Of a DNA stretch of 64,000 nt, positions 39,399-47,211 are shown in pieces. The stretch comes from a candidate division Zixibacteria bacterium SM23_81. GTDB taxonomy: Bacteria > SM23-81. The DNA lies in the NCBI GenBank assembly GCA_001304015.1, contig LJUY01000002.1, positions 68,299-132,298 on the forward strand. The letters run 5' to 3'. The number at the start of each line of letters is the position of its first letter. The first letter of the stretch is position 1. A program made the position numbers and the translations under genes. The notes under the pieces are model-generated. The model had not been told where the DNA came from, made no database searches, and saw only the letters and a list, made by a program, of their open reading frames with translations.

Positions 39399-39765
39399 TT
39401 CTTCCGCCCCCAAACCTAATATGACCTACTTTTGAAGCTCACTCCTTCACGCTGTACAGCCTTTTTTAAAAAAATGGACACCGGAGGTATTCATGGCTAT
39501 GATCATCTATATTCTTTTGAATTCAGGAGAATGGCCATTTGGGCAGCAACATCCATACAGTATTGGGTCCAGACTTTTTTAAGATACGGGCAGGCTATCT
39601 TTCAACCCTCTTTCCCTACAGAGAATTCAATTTTTGTTGGTTTTGCCTTCAATCGTATGTTTTTACGATCGCTTCTTGACGGATACGTCCCCCTATCCTT
39701 CTCAACGCCTTTGGTGTAATCTGGCTCCTTCACACCAGCAGCAACTCGCTTCGTCGCCTATGTGC
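39399..39765. other. Stretch without a recognisable gene
   Basis: No supported gene on either strand. The plus strand has a 29-codon frame after a GGAGG site (ATG near 39493), too short and unlike any known family. AT content is higher than in the flanking operons. It lies inside the region of decayed genes. Confidence 0.4.
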
Positions 39766-40137
39766 TCATCCTCCCTTTTCGCCTCGTGGTCTCGTCTCAG
39801 CCTGTTTCTCTTTCTCAAGCTCCTTTCCTTGTAACCGCTCAATTTCCTTTTCAGCGCCTTCGATCTTCTCTTCCAGTCCTTTGACCTTCTCTATTAGTTT
39901 CTTGACCTCGAGGTCACGATAAACCCGTGGTGCTTTCTCTTGGATGAGGTGGTAGACCCTCCCTCCAAGTTCGGTGAAATGGCCCTCCGTTGTGCGATTG
40001 AGATTGTGAATCTGAAGTTTAAGGTTGCCAATGTTAATTGCCTCTTGGGTTTTCTCGGCAACTGTCGTGGCTCCTTCCCTCATTGCCTCGGCGCCTTCTT
40101 GCAAGGCTTCTTTGACCTTTTTCCAAAACTGAGTCAT
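39766..40137 (-). CDS. Small coiled-coil protein, paralogue of the RCK_C protein
   Basis: 123 residues, soluble and highly charged, with AAGGAGG upstream of the ATG. It begins MTQFWKKVKEALQEGAEAM, has FTELGGRVYHLI near residue 55, and ends in a long coiled coil (about 70-110, KVKGLEEKIEGAEKEIERL) plus a basic tail. The first half matches the protein encoded at 41026-41670 (W-x-K-x-K-x-x-L at the start and FTxLGGxxYxL), but the RCK_C domain is missing. I know no function. Phasin- or YtxH-like helical stress proteins are a loose comparison. Confidence 0.75.
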   Translation of the reverse strand: MTQFWKKVKEALQEGAEAMREGATTVAEKTQEAINIGNLKLQIHNLNRTTEGHFTELGGRVYHLIQEKAPRVYRDLEVKKLIEKVKGLEEKIEGAEKEIERLQGKELEKEKQAETRPRGEKGG

Positions 40138-40447
40138 GTCATAATCCTCCTTGAAGGTTTCCCTCTGTTATTTAAAATTGATCCGTGAAATGGGTGTATT
40201 ATTGTTCTCCCTCTTTGTTCATTTCATGCTCAACCATTTTTCTTTTAATTGTTGAAGAATCTATTGTGATATTTAATTAAAATTTTTTTAAAAATTCCTG
40301 AGCTCTTGAGCCTTCGCTTTCTTTTCATATCTGGCTAATTGATCCACGATGGTAATTTGATACGCCAAAATATCTTTAAATTGCGCAAGTGAAGTCATTG
40401 TAGGCTGACTCACTATTCTGAATAAGAAATAAGTAAAGGTGCGGTTC
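40138..40447 (-). other. AT-rich leader region of the coiled-coil gene
   Basis: AT-rich, with long A and T runs near 40265-40290. On the minus strand a 36-codon frame (MTSLAQFKDILAYQITIVDQ, about 40288-40395) has no ribosome site; it may be noise or a further remnant. No promoter match good enough to name. Confidence 0.35.
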
Positions 40448-40881
40448 TCATTCAAGTACCTGCCGAAGCAAGAGCTGGTCAAGTGCAACGGTACGTTGAG
40501 CGGTGCCATCACCCCTGAATGGCACCTGACGTTTCCACCAGTCGTCGGCCACTTTGAGGTCGGTGCTCATGTAAATATCTAGGCGGCGCGTCGTCGATTG
40601 TTCATCTTATCAATAACGGTGGACACTCTGGGGAGGCCAACGGCTTTCACCTTGATGCCCTTGAACAATTCCATGGAGATCAGATCGCTTGAGACGGCGA
40701 TCGTCTTCATACCGAGCACAAGCTTTTCACCCCAAGCCGTGATTATGGGTTTGTCCTGGGATTGATCCGGAAGTGAGTTATAAGACGTCCCGGTGACCTT
40801 GAGGATGTGCTTGCCCTCACCTCAATCAAGGGAAGCCAAAAGAAAGAAGATCGTGAGGATGAGCCCAGATATGTAACGCAT
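40448..40881 (-). pseudogene. Broken gene for a secreted protein of unknown family
   Basis: The ATG at 40881 encodes a signal peptide (MRYISGLILTIFFLLASL) and hits TGA at 40824-40822. In another frame a protein-like stretch follows without a start: EGKHILKVTGTSYNSLPDQ, later ITAWGEKLVLGMKTIAVSS, up to a TAG at 40581-40579. A third frame carries LDIYMSTDLKVADDWWKRQ to a stop at 40450-40448. The three pieces abut in order, which fits one gene of about 140 codons broken by two frameshifts. I do not recognise the family. Confidence 0.55.
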
Positions 40882-41025
40882 GTCGTGAAGAAACATCAAC
40901 TCACATTCTCTCTAAAGCGATAATTGCTCTAGTAGGTCATGCCCACTTACAAAACCATGAGTAGGATGGCAGCAATATTGGGCTTCATCGCTTAGGGGAA
41001 TTTCTTATTTATGAGCTCGCTTCCC

Positions 41026-41670
41026 TCAGCACTGTGGTCTTATCTGCTCAATGGCTTTTTCAACGTCTTTCCTTTTCCCCAATAGAGTCACTTTGTCGCC
41101 CAGCTGAAAAGCGGTCTCGCCGTCAGGGATAATAACCTCTTCCTCGCGGACGATGGTTCCGACCAAGGTGTCTTCCGGCAATTTGATTTCTTTCAGCTTC
41201 TTGCCAAGAAATGGAGATTTATCCTCAATGACCGTTTGTTCAATCGCCCCACCACCAGCTTCCAGATCTTTTTTCAGGTCCTGGATATTTCTTTTGTCAA
41301 TGGATTCCATCTCAAAAACTTTGGGCAGTTGCTCTATCTCCCTCTCCTTGTTTTCCAGGTCCTTTTCCAGGAAGCGCAGTTTTTGGATATTTTCCCCAGT
41401 TTCTTTCTCCAGATCCGCCTCTCTGTTTTCGCACAAGAGGTCGTAGGTTTTTCCCCCTAAATCGGTAAACTCCCTTTCGATGTCCTTCTGAATACCTCGG
41501 TACTCCCATTTGAGCTTTGCCAATCTAGAACCATAGACAGTTTTTTCAGAGACCCTTTCTGCTCCCTCTTTAACCACCTCAGCGCTAGTCTTAAGCCACT
41601 CGGCAGCTTTCTCCGAAACGGTCGATGCCCCGTCCTCCAGGCCTTTCTTGATCTTTTCCCATAAATCCAT
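41026..41670 (-). CDS. Coiled-coil protein with C-terminal RCK_C (TrkA-C) domain
   Basis: 214 residues from the ATG at 41670 (AGGAGGAG upstream). Residues 1-60 are an amphipathic Ala/Glu/Lys-rich region (LWEKIKKGLEDGASTVSEK), about 60-72 hold FTDLGGKTYDLL, and 78-115 form a coiled coil. The last about 65 residues look like an RCK_C domain (LPEDTLVGTIVREEEVIIPD, then FQLGDKVTLLGKRKDVEKA), a ligand-binding module of potassium channels and transporters that can bind c-di-AMP or ions. No membrane helix, so cytoplasmic. This combination is not one I know; it may regulate a partner through the paralogous coiled-coil protein. Confidence 0.82.
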   Translation of the reverse strand: MDLWEKIKKGLEDGASTVSEKAAEWLKTSAEVVKEGAERVSEKTVYGSRLAKLKWEYRGIQKDIEREFTDLGGKTYDLLCENREADLEKETGENIQKLRFLEKDLENKEREIEQLPKVFEMESIDKRNIQDLKKDLEAGGGAIEQTVIEDKSPFLGKKLKEIKLPEDTLVGTIVREEEVIIPDGETAFQLGDKVTLLGKRKDVEKAIEQIRPQC

Positions 41671-41939
41671 AAGTTCACTCCTCCTTTCTATTTTGGACGT
41701 CAAGATAGATAAAGCATTTACCATTCATTTCCTTTGGCCTCTATATCGAGCACTACTTCTGTATACGGCTCCGCCTCATACCTCTTTCCCGTTAACGCCT
41801 CTGACCGCCAAGTATCCAGAGCAGGAAAGGATTCTCCTTTTGCGTTGCACCAAAATTGTTCTTTAATGACCGACCGAGTGAAAAACGGGTTAGAAAAATG
41901 TACCTCCTACCCTGAGTCTTTGGGAAACCTATTTATGGC

Positions 41940-43385
41940 CTACTTTCCTGCAGGTTGAATGACCACATCGATCCTACGATTCTTGGCCCGGCCCTCTAGG
42001 GTCTCATTGCTGGCAATAGGACGAGATTCGCCGTAACCTATAGCCTCGATTCTGCCCGAGGAAATATTCGTGTTGGCCAAGATATACTGCTTCACCGCCT
42101 CGGCCCGCTCACTGGCTAAGCGCTGGTTTGCGACATCACTGCCCTGAGAGTCAGTGTGGCCCTCGATGATCACCCTGCAGTCCGGAAACTCCGCGAAGGC
42201 ATTCTGTACCTTGGTGAGCAAACTGAAGTACTGAGGCTCGATGGTGGATTTGCCAACGGGAAAGCTAAGGCCGTACAATCGGATGATGACATTTTCACCA
42301 TCCAACAAGATGTTCCCTTCCGCACGGCTAAAGGATGCGCTAATGCGGTCCATTTTCTCCCGCCGAATCCGCTGCCACTGTACTTCTTCCCTCAGCTCCT
42401 CTTCCTTAGAGCCCAATTTAAGCAGCCGCTGTTCCATCTCTCCCCTTGCTTGGGCACACTTGATGTTTTCATCCTGCAGCTTCTCGATAACCTCCGCGAT
42501 TTGCTGAGCGGGGATATCCAACCCCTGATGAAATTGAGCCGTCATGTCAAGCATGGCCGCTATTTTATGCAATGGTCCTTCCCCTGCCAGCAGCACATCC
42601 TCGAAACTATTGTCATTGGCTTTCAACCTCTTGATCGTCTCAGATAAATAGATGGCGTGGACAGCCTCATATTCAGCCTGCTGGGCCAGTTGTCTCGCTT
42701 GGTCAGTGTCGTAGCGGTTTTTGGTCAGCAGTCCCTCGGCCTTTTGGACCAGATGGCGCGCCTTCTCGAGGGTCTTGGGAGCATGATCCTGAACATCCAT
42801 ATCCTCCGCCCTTTGAAGTGAAGACCAAGCCCCTTGTATGTAGTGCGTTTTAACGGCTTCCAATTCGGCCATACGATACATCGTCTCCACCTCTCCACCC
42901 TTTGACTTGGCCCCTTTCGCGTCTCCGCCTTCCAGGGTTCTGGCCGCCTCCTCGAACTTGCGCTCAGCTTTGTTCCAGCTTTCCGTAGCATAGTTGGTGA
43001 CCTCGGCACGCAAGGCGTCATTGCGGGCAGCTGCGACAGCGGCAAAAAAAACGGCTGCTACCTCGGTCGCCTCGGCAGCCTTCTTGAAGTGAACCTCCGC
43101 TTCCTTAAGCTTCTTGCGGATATCGTCAAGATTCTTGCCTTTACGAAGATCCACCTCAGCCTCTTTGTAACGCTTCATGCCTTCGAGAAATGCTTTTGGT
43201 GCATAGAGCTCGGCCTGTTTTTCCTGGGCCAGCTGCAGTGCTTCATCGGCGTTTTTAAAAAGAGATTTTTTGATGTCCTGCTGAGCCACTGAAGTTGATG
43301 TGACTAAAACTACGCTTCCCAGCATGAATAAAACTGCTGCCAGCATAGGAAACAGACCCACCCTGTTCGAAAATAGCCAATTCAT
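41940..43385 (-). CDS. OmpA-family protein with DUF4398-like helical region
   Basis: 481 residues from the ATG at 43385 (GAGGAGGG upstream; a longer frame to 43463 is unlikely). A signal peptide (about 8-33, LAAVLFMLGSVVLV) is followed by a long Ala/Glu/Lys-rich helical repeat region (about 40-280), where a DUF4398-like domain is usual, and a C-terminal OmpA domain (IEGHTDSQGSDVANQRLASE and AKNRRIDVVI) that binds peptidoglycan. It should anchor or stiffen the envelope, perhaps without a beta-barrel. No partner gene is obvious; the coiled-coil/RCK_C gene follows. Confidence 0.9.
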   Translation of the reverse strand: MNWLFSNRVGLFPMLAAVLFMLGSVVLVTSTSVAQQDIKKSLFKNADEALQLAQEKQAELYAPKAFLEGMKRYKEAEVDLRKGKNLDDIRKKLKEAEVHFKKAAEATEVAAVFFAAVAAARNDALRAEVTNYATESWNKAERKFEEAARTLEGGDAKGAKSKGGEVETMYRMAELEAVKTHYIQGAWSSLQRAEDMDVQDHAPKTLEKARHLVQKAEGLLTKNRYDTDQARQLAQQAEYEAVHAIYLSETIKRLKANDNSFEDVLLAGEGPLHKIAAMLDMTAQFHQGLDIPAQQIAEVIEKLQDENIKCAQARGEMEQRLLKLGSKEEELREEVQWQRIRREKMDRISASFSRAEGNILLDGENVIIRLYGLSFPVGKSTIEPQYFSLLTKVQNAFAEFPDCRVIIEGHTDSQGSDVANQRLASERAEAVKQYILANTNISSGRIEAIGYGESRPIASNETLEGRAKNRRIDVVIQPAGK

Positions 43386-43500
43386 GGTACCCTCCTCAGC
43401 TAAATGGCTTCTTTGAGATGAGTTTCTGACCCCTGACTTCTGGTTCCAGTTGTCGCTTGCCATAAACCATAACGGAGCAGCAAACGATCAACTGCAGGAA

Positions 43501-43698
43501 TCAACCTCCTGGGGCACTTGGATCAATTACTCCATGCGCCGCAACTTGCTTGCAGGCCTCCTTGCGCGAATCCCACTTGTTCTCAACACCTACCCTGACA
43601 TTTTCCCAAGCGTCTTCAACTGCATCGCGAGTCTCTCTTTTTCTTTCCTGGGCATCGATTATCCTTGATTGATCTCCTTTGTTTAGAGAGTTTTTCAC
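43501..43698 (-). CDS. Small hypothetical protein, doubtful
   Basis: 65 codons from a GTG, preceded only by a GGGG stretch. The product is charged and partly helical (RDAVEDAWENVRVGVENKWD). The frame is open for about 30 further codons upstream of the GTG without another start, which may mean a remnant. No family recognised. It lies upstream of the OmpA-family gene. Confidence 0.3.
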   Translation of the reverse strand: MKNSLNKGDQSRIIDAQERKRETRDAVEDAWENVRVGVENKWDSRKEACKQVAAHGVIDPSAPGG

Positions 43699-43701
43699 CC
43701 C

Positions 43702-43964
43702 AATTAACTTGCCACCCCTCCCCTTACATTTCCTGACTTCACTTGAAGCTTCTCCCGGATCAGCGTCACCTATGTAAACTTTCTTTGCCTTTCACCGACA
43801 GCTCTTTGGAACCTGACCAGGAGGGCAAAAGCCTCCACCTTTCCAACACAGAGAGTGCAGATAGAAAAAAGCCATATCTTCGCTGTAAATAGACTTTGTA
43901 AAACGATCTGTCTTCAGGGCATCCCTTCGTTCTCACATCAAATCTTCCACAATCATCTAGGATG
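43702..43964. other. Intergenic stretch downstream of larC
   Basis: No supported gene. A GGAGG/CCTCC hairpin (about 43819-43836) and a GGTGACGC-rich segment looked riboswitch-like but do not fit a known class. No strong terminator for larC is visible. Confidence 0.35.
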
Positions 43965-45143
43965 CTATGACTTCTCAGCTTCCCCTTGCTCCCAAGCTCG
44001 TCGCACCTCCTGGTACACCTCCCAGAGAGGCACACCATGCTCTGCGGCCACTCGGAAACAGTCCTCGAATTCCGGAGAAAGCCTTTCGGTGCCGTCGAAG
44101 AGAGACACCTTGGCTCTGAGTGGACCCCACCGGGTAGTCACCTGACGCATATGACGCGGGAGCTTGCTTCTGTGGACCCGCTGGGCTCGAATGCCCAGCG
44201 TGGTGGTGTGACGAAAGACGGTCTCGGTAACGGTTGAGACCTTTTCCTCGGGTACCAGAACCGTCAAGACCACCGCCGGGCGCCCTTTTTTCATAACCAC
44301 CGGGGTCAAATAAGCATCCCTGGCTCCCTCCGTGAACAGGACCTCCAGAAGAGGCCCGCACAGTTCTGGACTCATGTCGTCGATGTTGGTCTCAAGAACG
44401 ACCATCTGATCGTACTCCAGAGCCCCCTGGACCTGGCCGATGAAGATCCGCAGCAGATTGGGCATTTCCTTCAGGTCACGCTGGCCGACTCCATAGCCTA
44501 TCCGCTCTATCCGCAAGGGAGGCGAATTTTGAAAAGCTCGCGCCAGGGTGCTGATCACAGCAGCTCCGGTGGGAGTAACCAGCTCAGCCTCTACGTCGCT
44601 CATCTGCAGGGGTACATCTCTCAAAAGCTCCACCGAAGCCGGCGCCGGAACGGGAAGGGTTCCATGATGACACTGGAGAAAACCCCTACCCAACCGTACC
44701 GGGGAAGAAAAAATTTCCTTCACTCCTAAAAGTTTCAGCCCGACCACTGCACCCACAACGTCGATCAAGGCATCGGTGGCGCCCACCTCATGAAAGTGAA
44801 CCTGGGAAGGCTGAATCCCATGGACTTTCGCCTCGGCCTGGGCTAAACGGGAAAATACGGTCTTGGCCTGATTCACCAGCTCATCGCCCAGAGCGCTTCG
44901 GGACAGAATTTCTAGAACCTCCGGTAAAGCACGTTCCCGTTGTCCATCGGCCACTTCGACTTCCACACGGGTGCCGGAGATCCCCCCTCTCTGCTCACGG
45001 CGAGCTTGAATTTTCCAGCCGGATAGAGAGAGCTTGGCCAGCTCCTGTCGGAGAGAGTCCAACTCCAGACCAGCATCCAACAGAGCTCCCAGGATCATGT
45101 CTCCACTAATGCCCGCAAAGCAATCAAAATAGGCGATTCTCAT
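43965..45143 (-). CDS. larC: LarC nickel-insertion protein (pyridinium bisthiocarboxylate nickel transferase)
   Basis: 392 residues, beginning MRIAYFDCFAGISGDMILGA, the LarC signature, with HFHEVGATDALIDVVGA and VLETNIDDMSPELCG further on. LarC inserts nickel into the P2TMN precursor of the nickel-pincer cofactor used by lactate racemase and other LarA-type racemases. The gene is one continuous frame, unlike Lactobacillus plantarum where a ribosomal frameshift joins larC1 and larC2. It overlaps larB by 4 bp. larE and larA are not in the window. Confidence 0.95.
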   Translation of the reverse strand: MRIAYFDCFAGISGDMILGALLDAGLELDSLRQELAKLSLSGWKIQARREQRGGISGTRVEVEVADGQRERALPEVLEILSRSALGDELVNQAKTVFSRLAQAEAKVHGIQPSQVHFHEVGATDALIDVVGAVVGLKLLGVKEIFSSPVRLGRGFLQCHHGTLPVPAPASVELLRDVPLQMSDVEAELVTPTGAAVISTLARAFQNSPPLRIERIGYGVGQRDLKEMPNLLRIFIGQVQGALEYDQMVVLETNIDDMSPELCGPLLEVLFTEGARDAYLTPVVMKKGRPAVVLTVLVPEEKVSTVTETVFRHTTTLGIRAQRVHRSKLPRHMRQVTTRWGPLRAKVSLFDGTERLSPEFEDCFRVAAEHGVPLWEVYQEVRRAWEQGEAEKS

Positions 45144-45922
45144 CGGGCTTTTCTGCTCCCCACAAGCTTTGCCTGAGAGACGACTATCAAGCTGGCGGCG
45201 TAGCCAGCGCCGAAGCCGTTATCGATGTTCACCACCGTCACCCCAGCGGCGCAGCTATTCAACATGGCCAGCAGTGCGGTCACTCCCCCAAAACTGGTTC
45301 CATACCCCACGGAGGTGGGCACGGCGATGACCGGCTTATCCACCAATCCCCCGATGACGCTGGCCAGCGCCCCTTCCATGCCAGCCGCCACGATGATTAC
45401 GCTGGCCTGCTGAAATTTATCCCAGTGGCCCAGAAGGCGATGCAAACCGGCCACGCCCACGTCAAAGATGCGTTCTACTCGATGTCCCATGACCTCAACG
45501 GTGACCGCCGCTTCTTCGGCCACGGGTATGTCGGAGGTGCCCGCGGTGACGACTAAAACGAGAGGCCCTCTCTTGGCTATTTTGATGTCGGATGGCGTGA
45601 CGACTCTCGCCAGGGGGTGGTAACGAGTGCCGGGGATTTCTTTTCTAATGGCCTTGGCCATCCCCGGGTTTACCAGCGTGGCCAAGAAAACTTTATGGTC
45701 CTTGGCGATCTTCTTGAGGATAGTGACCACGTGATTCACCGTCTTGCCTTGACAAAGGACCACTTCAGGAAAACCTCGCCGAAGAGTGCGGTGATGGTCG
45801 ATGTGGGCAAAAGCGATGTCCTCGAAGGGAAGCTTCTTCAACGCCTCCATGCCCGTCTTAACGGTCATCTTCCCTTCTTTAACGGCCTCTAACACCTCCT
45901 GGACTCGATTTTTGTCAATCAC
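45140..45922 (-). CDS. larB: LarB nicotinate-adenine-dinucleotide carboxylase/hydrolase
   Basis: About 260 residues from the GTG at 45922 (GGGGAG 8 bases upstream); the frame extends to a GTG at 45958 without a ribosome site. The domain resembles PurE: FAHIDHHRTLRRGFPEVVLC, VVTAGTSDIPVAEEAA, DVGVAGLHRLLG, and the C-terminal VVNIDNGFGAGYAA. LarB carboxylates the pyridinium ring of nicotinic acid adenine dinucleotide and cleaves the pyrophosphate, the first step of nickel-pincer cofactor synthesis. larC follows with a 4-bp overlap. Confidence 0.95.
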   Translation of the reverse strand: MIDKNRVQEVLEAVKEGKMTVKTGMEALKKLPFEDIAFAHIDHHRTLRRGFPEVVLCQGKTVNHVVTILKKIAKDHKVFLATLVNPGMAKAIRKEIPGTRYHPLARVVTPSDIKIAKRGPLVLVVTAGTSDIPVAEEAAVTVEVMGHRVERIFDVGVAGLHRLLGHWDKFQQASVIIVAAGMEGALASVIGGLVDKPVIAVPTSVGYGTSFGGVTALLAMLNSCAAGVTVVNIDNGFGAGYAASLIVVSQAKLVGSRKAR

Positions 45923-46053
45923 GTCGGCGGCTCCCCAGTATAAAGAGTTTGCAGACACAAGAAACGCATCTGTTGTCTTAAAATATGCGATGAAATCACT
46001 TCACAGATTACATGAGATCATCATAAAAATTAGCTTGTTTACAAGTGCGTTAT

Positions 46054-47061
46054 CTATATTGTTCTTTCCGCAACCTGTGGAAACTTCTGAGAATAGCTGG
46101 CTCGCTCCCTTTGGTAGTTTTGGAAAACGCTCTCCACATCTTGCAGGCGCTCCAGCCGCACCAGGGTTCTGCGGAGCTGGGCTCCTCCAGGAAATCCTTT
46201 GGTATACCACCCGAAATGCTTGCGCATCTGCCGCAATCCAGTGAAATCCCCTTTGATAGCCAATAACTGTCGAGTGTGTCTCAGGCAGAGATCGATTCTC
46301 TGGTTCACAGAGGGAAACGTGAGGTCATCCTTGCCCTCCAACAAGGCCACTATCTGACTGAAAATCCAGGGATTTCCCAGGGCTCCTCGGCCGATCATAG
46401 CGGCATCGCAGCCAGTTTCCGCAAACATCCTGAGACCATCTTGCGGCGTGCGCACATCACCATTACCAATCACGGGGATTTCCACCCTTTCCTTCACCAT
46501 GCCAATGAGTTCCCAATTAGCCCTACCGGAGAAAACCTGTTGCCGTGTGCGGGGATGAATGGTGATGCCCGCGACTCCCAGTGCCTCGCATAAGATTGCG
46601 GCCTCACTGGCCACGATGGAAGTTTGGTCCCACCCGCTGCGAATCTTCACCGTCACGGGAAGATCTGTAGCCCCAACCGCTGCCCGGACCATTCCCTCCA
46701 TGAGAGTCAAGTCCTTAAGCACAGCCGCCCCCCCATTCTTGCGGACCACCTTCCGGGACGGGCATCCAAAGTTGAGGTCGATAAGATCCGGCTGCCTCTG
46801 TGTCACAATCTGGACGGCGTCAGCCAGAACTTCTGGCTGAGATCCGAAGAGCTGAACGCCGATGGGTCTCTCATCGTCCCCAAACTCCATCAAACGGCGG
46901 GTCTTTGCGCCCCCGCGCACCAAGCCCTCGGCGCTGATCATCTCCGTATAGACCAGGCCGGCGCCATGCTCCTTGGCCACCAGACGAAAAGCGGAATCGG
47001 TGATGCCCGATAAAGGGGCTAAGAAAACGCGATTGGATACTTCTAAGCGGTTCAATTTCAT
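46054..47061 (-). CDS. dusB: tRNA-dihydrouridine synthase, DusB type
   Basis: 335 residues of FMN-dependent Dus enzymes. VFLAPLSGITDSAFR opens the TIM barrel; the catalytic cysteine lies in LNFGCPSRKVVRKNGGAAVL, and VTVKIRSGWD and MIGRGALGNPWIF are family blocks. It reduces specific uridines in the tRNA D-loop. The ATG has no Shine-Dalgarno site, and the best promoter places the transcript start at or within a base of the A of the ATG, so the mRNA may be leaderless. It is a single-gene unit between larB and the metalloprotease gene. Confidence 0.96.
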   Translation of the reverse strand: MKLNRLEVSNRVFLAPLSGITDSAFRLVAKEHGAGLVYTEMISAEGLVRGGAKTRRLMEFGDDERPIGVQLFGSQPEVLADAVQIVTQRQPDLIDLNFGCPSRKVVRKNGGAAVLKDLTLMEGMVRAAVGATDLPVTVKIRSGWDQTSIVASEAAILCEALGVAGITIHPRTRQQVFSGRANWELIGMVKERVEIPVIGNGDVRTPQDGLRMFAETGCDAAMIGRGALGNPWIFSQIVALLEGKDDLTFPSVNQRIDLCLRHTRQLLAIKGDFTGLRQMRKHFGWYTKGFPGGAQLRRTLVRLERLQDVESVFQNYQRERASYSQKFPQVAERTI

Positions 47062-47067
47062 AAAGCA

Positions 47068-47096
47068 AATATACTATAACTCTTCTCATACTGCAA
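47068..47096 (-). promoter_or_regulatory. Promoter of dusB, predicted leaderless
   Basis: Minus strand TTGCAG (47096-47091), 17-base spacer, TATATT (47073-47068). Seven bases past the -10 is 47061, the first base of the dusB ATG. Confidence 0.68.
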
Positions 47097-47155
47097 GGTT
47101 TTTTAAGAAGGACCCTTGGGATGAAGTCGCTCCCGAGCTGGGGAAGGCCTTGGGG

Positions 47156-47182
47156 AAAAAAAACGGCGGACTGAGTCCGCCG
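47156..47182 (-). terminator. Intrinsic terminator of the metalloprotease gene
   Basis: Perfect 8-bp stem CGGCGGAC/GTCCGCCG with a 3-base loop (47164-47182), followed on the minus strand by eight T residues (plus A run 47156-47163). Confidence 0.92.
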
Positions 47183-47211
47183 ATGCACATATCACCAAGC
47201 TGGTTTCTTCC

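Noticed and set aside
43800-43900. Riboswitch-like stretch (GGAGG/CCTCC hairpin and a GGTGACGC segment), compared with the c-di-AMP (ydaO) class
   Set aside because: Conserved words appear in the wrong order and on no single strand; no downstream gene with a fitting start.
46000-46053. Short CTTGT/ACAAG hairpin with T run after dusB
   Set aside because: A stem of only five A/T-rich pairs is too weak to call a terminator.
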